This document shows, piece by piece, positions 23,884 through 32,056 of a DNA stretch of 64,000 nt (the first letter of the stretch is position 1; every line of letters starts with the position of its first letter). The DNA comes from Bryobacter sp964387685 (lineage in GTDB: Bacteria > Acidobacteriota > Terriglobia > Bryobacterales > Bryobacteraceae): assembly GCA_964387685.1 (NCBI GenBank), contig CAYLXK010000006.1, positions 124,001 through 188,000 of the forward strand, written 5' to 3'. Below the pieces are notes generated by a model, which was not told the DNA's origin, did not search any database, and saw nothing but the letters and a program-made list of their open reading frames with translations. The position numbers were made by a program, and so were the translations under genes.

Positions 23884-24182
23884 ACCCGCCCGAAAAACCC
23901 TTTGCCGAACCCTGGCAAGCCCAGGCCTTCGCCCTCGCCGTCAAGCTCTCGGAAGCCGGCCATTTCACATGGCCCGAATGGACCGCCGCTCTCGCGGCCG
24001 AACTCAAGGCCGCTGGCGAAGACGACGGCACGCGCTATTACGAAGCCTGGCTTCGCACACTAGAAAAGCTCGTGCTGGCCAAGGGCCTCGAAACCGAAGC
24101 CGCCCTCGCTAGCCGCAAAGAGGCCTGGGCCGACGCCTACCGCCACACGCCCCATGGCCAACCCGTCGAATTAAGGAAATAA
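23880..24182 (+). CDS. Nitrile hydratase accessory (activator) protein
   Basis: This 100-residue protein belongs to the small activator family encoded after nitrile hydratase beta: EPWQAQAFALAVKLSEAGHF, then WPEWTAALAAEL and YYEAWLRTLEKLVLAKGL, which resembles a shortened beta N-terminal half. In cobalt enzymes such proteins form a complex with alpha and help load cobalt and oxidise the active-site cysteines, after which alpha is swapped into the mature tetramer. It starts within the beta stop codon and so is translationally coupled. The last residues are HTPHGQPVELRK; no metal-rich stretch is present, unlike in the alpha subunit here. Confidence 0.9.
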   Translation: MNPPEKPFAEPWQAQAFALAVKLSEAGHFTWPEWTAALAAELKAAGEDDGTRYYEAWLRTLEKLVLAKGLETEAALASRKEAWADAYRHTPHGQPVELRK

Positions 24183-24269
24183 TACGGGCGCCCGTCCCTG
24201 TCACGCGCTACATTTCGCCTAACATTCGAGGCAACGCCCGACTCGTTGACACTACTCAGAGGAGCCACC

Positions 24270-24770
24270 ATGAGCCACTATGAAGTTCCAGGGATGACCC
24301 TCATCCCCCAGAGATTGCAGATGTCCTGCTGGTATGCCAGCGCGCAAATGCTCATCCAATGGAAGCAGGATCAGCTCCAGGCTTCCCTCAGTTGGCTGGT
24401 CCCGCCCGAACTCGACGCGCAGTGCATCCAGATCCGCGACGCCAACACCGGCGTGCAGAATCCCCAAATCCTGGGCCTGGCGAAGCGTCTGGGCCTCGAG
24501 GCCGTGCCGCCCCTAAGCCCCTCGGCCGAAAGGATCGAGGATTGGCTCCGTGCCTACGGCCCTCTGTGGGTCAATGGCAAGACGCACATCGTCGTCATGG
24601 CGGGCGTCGACACGGTCACCCGCAAAGTCAAAATCTACGATCCCGCGCCCGTCAACGTGGGGCGCATTGATTGGCGCACGCTAGACGAGTGGTATGTCGG
24701 CGGAAAATCTCCCAGTAGCCGCGACACGGGCCGAGACGTCGAGACGGTCTTCTTGCACGTGCCGCGCTAG
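24270..24770 (+). CDS. Papain-like cysteine peptidase (AvrRpt2/C70-like)
   Basis: The 166-residue protein is a compact papain-fold protein: catalytic Cys in QRLQMSCWYASAQMLIQW, with the preceding Gln as oxyanion residue, the His in NGKTHIVVMAGVD and an Asp in KIYDPAPVNVG. Family relatives are annotated as papain-like cysteine proteases of the AvrRpt2 type, and short ones like this are often type VI or contact-dependent effectors or housekeeping proteins. There is no signal peptide. GAGGAG just upstream fixes ATG 24270. It lies 87 bases after the nitrile hydratase activator on the same strand; whether it is part of that operon is unclear. Confidence 0.75.
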   Translation: MSHYEVPGMTLIPQRLQMSCWYASAQMLIQWKQDQLQASLSWLVPPELDAQCIQIRDANTGVQNPQILGLAKRLGLEAVPPLSPSAERIEDWLRAYGPLWVNGKTHIVVMAGVDTVTRKVKIYDPAPVNVGRIDWRTLDEWYVGGKSPSSRDTGRDVETVFLHVPR

Positions 24771-24777
24771 CCCTGCG

Positions 24778-25170
24778 CTAGCTCTTCTTCGGCACCGGAA
24801 TCGCGTCGCCCAGGTTCATGCTGCCCCCGCCCTCGGACACATAGTTCCGATTCCACGTGGGGATCTCAAACACCACATCGCCCTTCACCACGCACTGGCA
24901 ACCCAGGCGCGAATGCAGCGTCAAGCCGGGCGCCATATCGAGGCGGTCGATCTCATCGTCCTCGGCCTCGCTTAAGTTTGCTTCGCCTTCCTTGATCACC
25001 ACGTGGCAGGTTGTGCACGCGCAGCTTCCTCCGCACGCATGTTCGATGTGAAAGCCGAAATGCTCGCCGAGATCGAGCAAACTCATTGGCTTGCCGTGCC
25101 CCCCGTAGGGCACTTCGCCTTCCTTGTATTCGTAGACGGAACCGTCGTTCAACAGCGTAATTTTAGGCAC
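24778..25170 (-). CDS. fdx: 2Fe-2S ferredoxin (ISC type)
   Basis: The 130-residue protein has the plant/ISC-type cluster motif HACGGSCACTTCHVVI, with Cys46, Cys52 and Cys55, and the fourth Cys in SRLGCQC. The WNRNY sequence near the C-terminus is characteristic of the ISC ferredoxin family, which donates electrons in iron-sulfur cluster assembly. It does not sit in an isc operon here. A longer frame reaches 25239, but GTG 25170 starts at the family-typical PKITLLNDGSVYEYKEGE; ATG 25212 is an alternative that would lie within the inverted repeat shared with arsR. The gene ends 7 bases from the convergent papain-like gene. Confidence 0.85.
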   Translation of the reverse strand: MPKITLLNDGSVYEYKEGEVPYGGHGKPMSLLDLGEHFGFHIEHACGGSCACTTCHVVIKEGEANLSEAEDDEIDRLDMAPGLTLHSRLGCQCVVKGDVVFEIPTWNRNYVSEGGGSMNLGDAIPVPKKS

Positions 25171-25201
25171 CGTTTTGAGTTTAGCGCCTCCGAAAAACAA
25201 T

Positions 25202-25239
25202 TTGATTCTCATTTGAGTTTGAACTAAACTGAGAATCAA
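25202..25239. promoter_or_regulatory. Inverted repeat between ferredoxin and ArsR genes (candidate ArsR operator)
   Basis: Perfect 10-bp arms TTGATTCTCA (25202-25211) and TGAGAATCAA (25230-25239) are spaced by 18 bases. They end at the first base of the arsR ATG. ArsR-family dimers bind such dyads and repress their own gene; binding here would also affect the divergent ferredoxin gene. Confidence 0.6.
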
Positions 25240-25571
25240 TGGAATCAGCCGTCCTCCAAGCCGTCTCGAGTCCTCGCCGGCGGGAGATCCTGCGCCTCAT
25301 CTGGAAGCGGGAACTCAGCGCCGGAGACATCCACCGCGCCATGCACGACGTTAGTTTTGGCGCCGTGTCGCTCCACTTGCGCACCCTGCAACAAACGGGC
25401 CTGGTTCGAGTGCGCGCCCAGCATCGCTACCGCTTTTACCGGGCCCACCGCGACGCCTTCGGTTCCCTGTCCCGGCTGCTTGAATCCATGTGGGACGACG
25501 CTTTATGGAACCTGAAGATCGCCGCCGAACTGGAACAAAGCCGTCGCGGTCCCGCTCGAAAATCCCAATAG
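25239..25571 (+). CDS. ArsR family transcriptional regulator
   Basis: The 110-residue protein has a winged helix: AVSSPRRREILRLIWKRELS (helices 1-2), AGDIHRAMHDVSFGAVSLHL (helix-turn-helix) and the wing GLVRVRAQHRYRFYRA. It lacks the CVC metal-sensing motif of true arsenic sensors, so it belongs to the large non-metal branch that is commonly paired with SRPBCC (AHSA1) proteins, as here (gene 25585). It would repress its own operon through the dyad that overlaps its start codon. A C-terminal helix and a short basic tail follow. Confidence 0.88.
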   Translation: MESAVLQAVSSPRRREILRLIWKRELSAGDIHRAMHDVSFGAVSLHLRTLQQTGLVRVRAQHRYRFYRAHRDAFGSLSRLLESMWDDALWNLKIAAELEQSRRGPARKSQ

Positions 25572-25584
25572 AAAGACCTTCACA

Positions 25585-26352
25585 ATGACATCGCACCTTC
25601 CGCATCACCTCGCTCGTTCCCTCGTCATCCGGGCCACTCCGGAAATTGTCTTCTCCTTTTTCACAAGCGATGAAAGTTGGGCCTCCTGGTGGGGACCCGG
25701 TTCCACGATCTCTTCCCAACCCGGCGGTCCCCTTACCATCCGCTACCCGAATGGCACCGAAGTTATAGGCCAAGTGTTGGAAGTCTCCCCGCCCCACCGC
25801 CTCGTCTTCACCTACGGTTATGCGAGCGGGCAACCCGTCGCCCAAGGCGCCTCTCGGGTAAGCATTGAACTCGCGCCTCACCCCGAAGGCACCCTCCTAA
25901 GCCTCCGTCATTACTTCAGCGACGCTTCCGTCCGCGATCAACACATCCCAGGCTGGCGCTTCCAGCTCTCTCTTTTCGCCAACACTGTCGCCAACGCGGC
26001 CTTCTCGCACGCAGCCGATACCGTCGACCGTTGGTTCGCGGTCTGGGCTATCGCGGATGACGCAGCCCGCCTCGCCGCCTTCGCCTCCCTCGCTTGCCCC
26101 CACGTGCGCTTCCGCGATCGCTATAGTTCGCTAGAAGGCGTAGACGAGATCAGCCTCCACGCCGGCGCCTCGCAACGATTTATGCCCGGCGTCACGCTTT
26201 CGCGCGTGGGCGCCCTCCGCCACTGCCAGGGCATCCTTCTCGCCGACTGGACCGCCTCCGGCCCCGACGGCAAAGCGCTGATGTCGGGCTCCAACGTTTT
26301 CGTGCTCGATGCTACCGGAAAAATCGAAGCCGTTACGGGCTTCTCCGCATAG
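25585..26352 (+). CDS. SRPBCC (AHSA1-like) protein fused to a SnoaL-like domain
   Basis: The first half (residues ~10-140) is a START/Bet v1-type SRPBCC domain with LVIRATPEIVFSFFTSDES, then WASWWGPGS and VLEVSPPHRLVFTYGYASG. This class of lipid or hydrophobic ligand pockets is often the partner of ArsR regulators. The second half (~145-255) resembles a SnoaL/NTF2-like fold (VDRWFAVWAIADDAARLAAF, DRYSSLEGVDEISLH, FVLDATGKIEAVTGF). The same polypeptide thus holds two cone-shaped binding domains; the compound is unknown. It starts 13 bases after the arsR stop, and the Shine-Dalgarno sequence is poor. Confidence 0.8.
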   Translation: MTSHLPHHLARSLVIRATPEIVFSFFTSDESWASWWGPGSTISSQPGGPLTIRYPNGTEVIGQVLEVSPPHRLVFTYGYASGQPVAQGASRVSIELAPHPEGTLLSLRHYFSDASVRDQHIPGWRFQLSLFANTVANAAFSHAADTVDRWFAVWAIADDAARLAAFASLACPHVRFRDRYSSLEGVDEISLHAGASQRFMPGVTLSRVGALRHCQGILLADWTASGPDGKALMSGSNVFVLDATGKIEAVTGFSA

Positions 26353-26384
26353 CCAGCTCGAGCCCGCTGCTAGACTGAGGAAAC

Positions 26385-28331
26385 GTGTTTCAACTCCTCG
26401 AAGGCCTGATTTCACAGGCTGTTTCTCAACATTTGGAAAGCGCGCACCAGGTCACCCTGCCCGTCGTGTGCGAACAGCCGAAGGATTCGAAATTCGGTGA
26501 GCTCGCCCTCCCCGTCGCCTTCAGTCTCGCTAAGCAACTCCGCAAAGCCCCCCGGGCTATCGCCGAGCAATTGGCCGCGGAACTGGCCGGAAAACTCCCC
26601 GGCGTCGCTTCCATTGAGGTCGCCGGCAACGGCTATCTGAACCTCCGCTTTGCCCGCTCGGGCTACGCATCCCTCCTGCTTGAAGGTCCTCCCCTGGTCA
26701 CCTCCACCGGCACCAAGGTCATCGTCGAACACACCAACATCAACCCCAATAAGGCCGCCCACATCGGCCATCTGCGCAACGCCATCCTCGGGGACACCTT
26801 CGTGCGCATGATGCGCGCCGGCGGCCAGCACGTCGAGGTGCAGAACTACATCGACAACACCGGCGTCCAGGTGGCCGACGTCGTCGTCGGCTTCCATTTT
26901 CTCGAGCAACGCTCGCTCGCCGAAGTCCGCGCGATTTCCTCTGGAGACCGCTTCGATTACCTCTGCTGGGACCTCTACGCGCGCACCTCGCAATATTACG
27001 AGACCCACCCCGAAGCCAAAGAATGGCGCGCCGCCACGCTTCACGAAATCGAAGCCGGCCACGGCCCGCTCTCCGAGATGGGCCATATCGTCGCCGACGC
27101 GATCGTCGAATGCCACCTCAACACCATGCTCCGCCTGGGCATCCAGTACGACGTGCTGCCGCGCGAAAGCGAAATCCTGCATCTGAAGTTCTGGTCCAGC
27201 GCCTTTGCGCAGTTGAAAGAGCGCCAGGCTATTTACCTCGAGACGGAAGGCAAGAACAAACGCTGCTGGGTAATGCCCGGCAGCGCCTTCCGCGAGAACG
27301 CGGGCGAAGAGGATTCCAAAGTCATCGTTCGTTCCAACGGCACCGTTACCTATGTTGGCAAGGACATCGCCTACCAGCTTTGGAAGTTCGGCCTTTTGGG
27401 TAAGGACTTTTTCTACCGCCTCTCCCGCCGCTACTCCGATGGCCGCCCTTGCTATGTTTCGCAAGCCAATCCCGACGGCGCCCTGGACGTCCGCTTCGGT
27501 GGCGCCGACCGCGTCTACAACGTCATCGATTCCCGCCAAAGCTATCTACAGGATGTCGTCGCCGCCGGCTTACGCGCCCTCAACTACCCTGCTCAGGCTG
27601 AGCGCTCCATCCACTTCAGCTACGAAATGGTCGGCCTCACGCCCCGCACCTGCGCGGACCTGAACATCCCCTTGAGCGCCGAAGACGCCGAACGCAGCTT
27701 CGTCGAAGTCAGCGGCCGCAAGGGCCTGGGCGTCAAAGCCGACGACCTCATCGATCAATTGATCGAGCGCGCCCAAGCCGAGGTCGATTCCCGTCACGCC
27801 GACAAGCCCGTCGACGAGCGCTCTACCATCGCCCGCCAGATTGCCGTCTGTGCCTTGCGCTACTTCATGCTCAAGTTCACGCGCTCTACCGTCATCGCTT
27901 TCGACTTGCAGGAGGCCCTTAGTTTCGAAGGCGAGACCGGCCCCTACGTGCAATACGCCACCGTGCGCGCCCGCAAGATCCTGCGCACCGCCGTCGAGCG
28001 CGGCATCCCGCTACCGGATTTTCGCCAGGACCTGAGCCCGGAAATCCTGGCCGCCACCTTCGCCGACGAAGCTCTCTGGCAGCTTCTCCTCGACATCTCG
28101 CGCCTCGACAGCGTTCTCCTCAAGGCCACCGACGGCGGCGAACCGGCCCACGTCGCCCGCTACGCCTTCCAGTTGGCCCAAGCCTTCTCGCGCTTCTATC
28201 ACGACTTCCGCGTCATCGACGAGCCCGACGAAAAGCGCCGTGCCGTTTTGCTCTGGCTCACGCATTACCTCGGCGAACAGCTCGCCCGTACCCTGGGCAT
28301 CCTCGGCATTGAAGTGCCGGCCTACATGTAG
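26385..28331 (+). CDS. argS: Arginyl-tRNA synthetase
   Basis: The 648-residue class I synthetase joins arginine to tRNA-Arg. It has the Arg-tRNA synthetase N-terminal domain (1-105) and the HIGH motif at 126-129 inside HTNINPNKAAHIGHLRNAIL. The Rossmann catalytic core follows, with NYIDNTGVQVADVVVGFHF and SGRKGLGVKADDLIDQL in place of a classical KMSKS, which is usual in this enzyme. The DALR-type anticodon-binding domain (~525-648) includes YAFQLAQAFSRFYHDFRVI. It is longer than the ~577-residue E. coli enzyme owing to insertions in the core. GTG 26385 follows GAGGAA and is chosen. The trp genes follow after 34 bases. Confidence 0.93.
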   Translation: MFQLLEGLISQAVSQHLESAHQVTLPVVCEQPKDSKFGELALPVAFSLAKQLRKAPRAIAEQLAAELAGKLPGVASIEVAGNGYLNLRFARSGYASLLLEGPPLVTSTGTKVIVEHTNINPNKAAHIGHLRNAILGDTFVRMMRAGGQHVEVQNYIDNTGVQVADVVVGFHFLEQRSLAEVRAISSGDRFDYLCWDLYARTSQYYETHPEAKEWRAATLHEIEAGHGPLSEMGHIVADAIVECHLNTMLRLGIQYDVLPRESEILHLKFWSSAFAQLKERQAIYLETEGKNKRCWVMPGSAFRENAGEEDSKVIVRSNGTVTYVGKDIAYQLWKFGLLGKDFFYRLSRRYSDGRPCYVSQANPDGALDVRFGGADRVYNVIDSRQSYLQDVVAAGLRALNYPAQAERSIHFSYEMVGLTPRTCADLNIPLSAEDAERSFVEVSGRKGLGVKADDLIDQLIERAQAEVDSRHADKPVDERSTIARQIAVCALRYFMLKFTRSTVIAFDLQEALSFEGETGPYVQYATVRARKILRTAVERGIPLPDFRQDLSPEILAATFADEALWQLLLDISRLDSVLLKATDGGEPAHVARYAFQLAQAFSRFYHDFRVIDEPDEKRRAVLLWLTHYLGEQLARTLGILGIEVPAYM

Positions 28332-28365
28332 GCGAGATACCATAAGAGATTCCTCAGGAACATGG

Positions 28366-29151
28366 ATGACGGCGGCAGTCCCCGACATATTGGCGCGCAT
28401 CGTTGGACGCAAACAAGAAGAGCTCACCGCTCTGCGCCCCCGCCTTCCCGCGCTTGAAAAACTCGCCGCTGCCCGCATCGGCTTGCAGCGCGGTTTCCGC
28501 CGCGCCCTGCTTCAGCGTCCGCCCGCCATCATTGCCGAAGTCAAGAAGGCTTCTCCCTCAAAAGGCCTCCTCGCCGCCGATTTTCGCCCTGTGGAAACGG
28601 CCCTCGCTTACCAGTCCGGCGGCGCCGCCGCCCTGAGCGTCCTCACCGATCAGGACTTCTTCCAAGGCTCTCTCGAGGATCTCGAAAACGTCCGCGCGGC
28701 CATCACCCTTCCGGTTTTACGCAAAGACTTTACGCTCGAAGAAGCGCACGTGATTCAAGCCGCCGCTCACGGCGCCGACGCCATCCTTTTGATTGCCGCC
28801 CTGCATGACGCTCCCACTCTGCGCCGCCTGCGCGAATTTGCCTTCGCCCTAGGCCTCGACGTCCTCGTCGAGGTGCACGACGTCGAAGAACTCGCCCGCG
28901 TCCTCGACAGCGGCGCGGACCTGATCGGCGTCAACAATCGCGACCTGCGCAGCTTCGAAGTACGCCTCGAAACCTCCCTGCGCCTTGCCGAACGCATCCC
29001 CTCTTCGGCCCTTCGCGTTAGTGAAAGCGGCATCTTCACCGCCCACGACGTCGCCTCCCTACAGGCCGCCGGTTACGTCGCCTTTTTGGTTGGCGAAAGC
29101 CTGATGAAGAGCCCCGACCCCGCCTCGGCCCTCCGGAGCCTGCTCGCATGA
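28366..29151 (+). CDS. trpC: Indole-3-glycerol phosphate synthase
   Basis: The 261-residue TIM-barrel enzyme closes the indole ring in tryptophan synthesis. Seen are PAIIAEVKKASPSKGLLA (substrate phosphate and catalytic Lys), VLRKDFTLEEAHVIQAAAHG, GVNNRDLRSFEV and RVSESGIFTAHDV. The frame is open upstream into argS, but ATG 28366 follows AGGAA at six bases and begins at the normal N-terminus. It is the first of the trpCFBA genes; trpE, trpG and trpD are not in the window. The stop overlaps trpF as ATGA. Confidence 0.94.
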   Translation: MTAAVPDILARIVGRKQEELTALRPRLPALEKLAAARIGLQRGFRRALLQRPPAIIAEVKKASPSKGLLAADFRPVETALAYQSGGAAALSVLTDQDFFQGSLEDLENVRAAITLPVLRKDFTLEEAHVIQAAAHGADAILLIAALHDAPTLRRLREFAFALGLDVLVEVHDVEELARVLDSGADLIGVNNRDLRSFEVRLETSLRLAERIPSSALRVSESGIFTAHDVASLQAAGYVAFLVGESLMKSPDPASALRSLLA

Positions 29152-29759
29152 TCGTCAAGGTCTGCGGCATCACCAACACGCGCGACGCCCTCGTCTCTCT
29201 CGATGCCGGCGCCGACGCCCTGGGCTTCAACTTCTGGCCCGGCAGTCCGCGCTTCATCAAAGACCGCGCCTTCCTCGCGGACCTGCCCACTAACTTCTGG
29301 CGCGTCGGCCTTTTCGTAAACGAAGAGGAACAAAAAGTCCGCGAACTTGTGGCCGAGCATCACCTAGATATCGCCCAGCTTCACCGCATGTTGCCCATTC
29401 CCCGTCTCCGCGTTTGGCAGGCCATCAACGTCCACACCCCGCTTACTCAGGCCGACATCGACCAGTGGCAAGCCGAGGCGATTGTCCTCGACGCCCCCGC
29501 GAGCCCTACGGAAGGCGGCGGCACCGGGCGTAGTTTCGACTGGTCCCTTGCCCAAGGCCTGCGGGCGAAGATCGTCCTCGCCGGAGGACTGGACGCCTCC
29601 AACGTCGCCTCCGCCATCGCCGCCCTTCGCCCTTGGGGCATCGACGCCTGCTCCAAACTCGAACGCGAACCCGGCCAGAAGGACCCCGATAAAGTCTGGG
29701 CCTTCCTGAACGCCGCCCGCATGGCCGAGCGTGATAACGCAGAAAGAGAACCCGCATGA
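29148..29759 (+). CDS. trpF: Phosphoribosylanthranilate isomerase
   Basis: The 203-residue TIM-barrel protein starts IVKVCGITNTRDALVSLDAG, with the catalytic Cys in KVCG, then DALGFNFWPGSPRFI, and IVLAGGLDASNVASAI with the phosphate-binding glycines. It isomerises phosphoribosylanthranilate, the step before TrpC. The order trpC-trpF-trpB-trpA is common. It overlaps trpC and trpB by four bases at each end, so translation is coupled through the block. Confidence 0.93.
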   Translation: MIVKVCGITNTRDALVSLDAGADALGFNFWPGSPRFIKDRAFLADLPTNFWRVGLFVNEEEQKVRELVAEHHLDIAQLHRMLPIPRLRVWQAINVHTPLTQADIDQWQAEAIVLDAPASPTEGGGTGRSFDWSLAQGLRAKIVLAGGLDASNVASAIAALRPWGIDACSKLEREPGQKDPDKVWAFLNAARMAERDNAEREPA

Positions 29760-30991
29760 TCATTTCCGAACGGCCCATCCAGAGTGAACCCGATTCGGGC
29801 GGCCACTTCGGCCCCTACGGCGGACGCTTTGTTCCCGAAGTCTTAATGGCCCCCCTCGAAGAACTCGAGCAAGCCTACTACGCGGCCCGCCAGGACCCCG
29901 CCTTCCAGGCGGAACTCGCTGACTTGCTGAAGAACTACGCCGGCCGTCCCACGCCTCTTTACTTTGCCAAGCGCCTCAGCCAGCAACTCGGTGGCGCGAA
30001 GATCTACTTCAAACGCGAAGACCTCCTCCACACCGGCGCGCACAAAATCAACAACGCCTTGGGCCAGGCCCTCCTCGCCCGCCGCATGGGCAAGCGGCGC
30101 ATCATCGCTGAAACCGGCGCCGGGCAGCATGGTGTCGCCACCGCCACCGCCTGCGCACTGTTGGGCCTTGAGTGCCGCGTCTACATGGGTGAAGAGGACA
30201 TGCGCCGCCAGCGCCTCAACGTCTTCCGCATGCGCCTTCTGGGCGCGGAAGTCTTCGGCGTCACCAACGGCTCGCGTACCCTCAAGGACGCCATCAGCGA
30301 AGCCATGCGCGACTGGGTCACCCATGTCAACACCACTTACTACCTCCTAGGCTCCGCCCTCGGCGCACACCCCTATCCGCTCATGGTCCGCGAGTTCCAC
30401 CGGTGCATCGGCGACGAATCGCGCGAGCAAATCCTGCTGGCCGAGGGTCGCCTGCCCGACCTCGCCATCGCCTGCGTGGGCGGCGGTTCTAACGCCATCG
30501 GCCTCTTCCACGCCTTTGTCGGCGATAAGAATGTCGCCCTCGTGGGCGTCGAAGCCGGCGGCAAGGGCAAGGCCACGGGGGAACATGCTGCGCGCTTCAG
30601 CGGCGGCGCGCCCGGCGTCCTCCACGGCGCCTATTCGTATCTCTTGCAGGATGGCGACGGCCAGGTCGCCCTCACGCATTCCGTCAGCGCCGGCCTCGAT
30701 TACGCCTTGATCGGCCCGGAGCACGCCTACCTGCACGACGTCGGCCGCGCCGAATATGTCGATTGCTCGGACGAAGATGCCCTCGCCGCCGCGGTGCAGC
30801 TTTCCCGCACCGAAGGCCTGATTCCAGCCCTCGAATCCTCGCACGCCGTCCATGAGGCCATCCGCCGCGCCCCGTCCATGCCCGGCCAGATCATCGTCGT
30901 GAACCTGAGCGGCCGCGGCGACAAAGACATCGATATCTATCGTGAAAACTTGAAGGAGCTCGATGCCGACTCGCATCAGCCAGCGCTTTAA
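29756..30991 (+). CDS. trpB: Tryptophan synthase, beta subunit
   Basis: The 411-residue PLP enzyme joins indole and serine. Lys97 in HTGAHKINNALGQAL is the Schiff-base residue. AETGAGQHGVATATACALLG carries the catalytic Glu, and GGGSNAIGLFHAFV binds the PLP phosphate. The N-terminal GHFGPYGGRFVPEVLMAPLE is the standard TrpB1 start. It works as an alpha2-beta2 complex with TrpA, whose gene it overlaps by 29 bases, a long coupling overlap. Confidence 0.96.
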   Translation: MIISERPIQSEPDSGGHFGPYGGRFVPEVLMAPLEELEQAYYAARQDPAFQAELADLLKNYAGRPTPLYFAKRLSQQLGGAKIYFKREDLLHTGAHKINNALGQALLARRMGKRRIIAETGAGQHGVATATACALLGLECRVYMGEEDMRRQRLNVFRMRLLGAEVFGVTNGSRTLKDAISEAMRDWVTHVNTTYYLLGSALGAHPYPLMVREFHRCIGDESREQILLAEGRLPDLAIACVGGGSNAIGLFHAFVGDKNVALVGVEAGGKGKATGEHAARFSGGAPGVLHGAYSYLLQDGDGQVALTHSVSAGLDYALIGPEHAYLHDVGRAEYVDCSDEDALAAAVQLSRTEGLIPALESSHAVHEAIRRAPSMPGQIIVVNLSGRGDKDIDIYRENLKELDADSHQPAL

Positions 30992-31769
30992 CCAACTCAG
31001 CGCGCGCAACGAACCCGCGCTCATCACCTATCTCACCGCCGGCGACCCCACGCCCGGGGCCACCGTCGATCTGGTCGCCGCCCTCGAGCGCGGCGGCGCG
31101 GACCTGATCGAACTTGGCGTCCCCTTCAGCGATCCCATCGCCGACGGCCCCGTCATTATGCGTGCCTCTGAGCGCGCTCTTGCGGCCGGCACCACCGTTG
31201 AGCGCGTCCTCGAGATCGCCGCCGAGATCCGCCGCCACAGCGAGATCCCCCTCGTCCTCTTTACCTATCTCAATCCCGTAATGCGCTATGGCTTTGCTAA
31301 TCTCGCCCGCCGCGCCCGCGAGTGCGGCATCGACGGCTTCCTCTTAACCGACCTGAGCGTCGAAGAAGCCGAATCCTTCGTCAACGCCGTCCGCGCCGAA
31401 GGCCTCGACACGATCTTTCTGGTCGCTCCCACCAGTACGGACCGCCGCCTGGAACTGGTGGCCAAGTATTGCTCTGGCTTTGTCTACGTCGTTTCCCGCA
31501 CCGGCGTCACGGGCGAGCAGGAACAAGTTTCCTCGGGCGTCGCTCCCCTGGTCGCCCGCGTCAAGCAATTCACCTCTCTTCCCTTGGGCGTGGGCTTCGG
31601 CATCGCCAAGCCTTCCCAAGCAGCCGAGGTCGGCGCCCTGGCCGAAGGAGTCGTCGTCGGCAGCGCCTTCGTCCGCGCCATCGAATCCACGCCTCTGACC
31701 GAGCTCCCTGCACGCCTCGAATCCATGGCCCGCGAACTGAAAGAAGGCGCAAAGGCGGGCCGCGCATGA
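30963..31769 (+). CDS. trpA: Tryptophan synthase, alpha subunit
   Basis: The 268-residue TIM barrel releases indole from indole-3-glycerol phosphate. Catalytic Glu50 and Asp61 lie in LIELGVPFSDPIADGPVI. The flexible loop YVVSRTGVTGEQEQVSS and GVGFGIAKPSQAAEVGALAE are as expected. ATG 30963 begins MPTRISQRFNQLSARNEPAL, the usual start; it lies 29 bases inside trpB. Its stop overlaps the chorismate mutase start as ATGA. Confidence 0.95.
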   Translation: MPTRISQRFNQLSARNEPALITYLTAGDPTPGATVDLVAALERGGADLIELGVPFSDPIADGPVIMRASERALAAGTTVERVLEIAAEIRRHSEIPLVLFTYLNPVMRYGFANLARRARECGIDGFLLTDLSVEEAESFVNAVRAEGLDTIFLVAPTSTDRRLELVAKYCSGFVYVVSRTGVTGEQEQVSSGVAPLVARVKQFTSLPLGVGFGIAKPSQAAEVGALAEGVVVGSAFVRAIESTPLTELPARLESMARELKEGAKAGRA

Positions 31770-32053
31770 CTCCCACGGAAGCCGCCGCCTTGCTTTCTGA
31801 GCTCCGCACCCAAATCGACGCGCTCGATACGCAGATCCTCGCCATGCTCAACCAGCGCGCCGCCATTGCCCAGCGCATCGGCGACGCCAAGCACTCCGCT
31901 GGGCTCCCCGTCGTCGAACTGACTCGCGAGCGCGCCGTCATTGAACGTATGGTCGAGCGCAACGCGGGTCCGCTCGAGGGCGAAGCCGTCGGACGCATCT
32001 ACCAGGCCATCATGCTCGAGATGCGCCGCATCCAGGAATTACGGCGGAAATAA
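31766..32053 (+). CDS. Chorismate mutase (AroQ type)
   Basis: This 95-residue three-helix protein has the AroQ pattern LRTQIDALDTQILAMLNQRA, IGDAKHSAGLPVVELTRERA with the active-site Lys and Arg, and a terminal helix EAVGRIYQAIMLEMRRIQ. It turns chorismate into prephenate, the branch towards tyrosine and phenylalanine. It stands alone rather than fused to prephenate dehydratase or DAHP synthase. It overlaps trpA by four bases and sits three bases before tyrA, giving mutase and dehydrogenase together. Confidence 0.9.
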   Translation: MTPTEAAALLSELRTQIDALDTQILAMLNQRAAIAQRIGDAKHSAGLPVVELTRERAVIERMVERNAGPLEGEAVGRIYQAIMLEMRRIQELRRK

Positions 32054-32056
32054 TCC

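Noticed and set aside
28332..28365. A trp attenuator or leader peptide ahead of trpC
   Set aside because: Only 34 bases separate argS from trpC, with no Trp codon run and no alternative stems.
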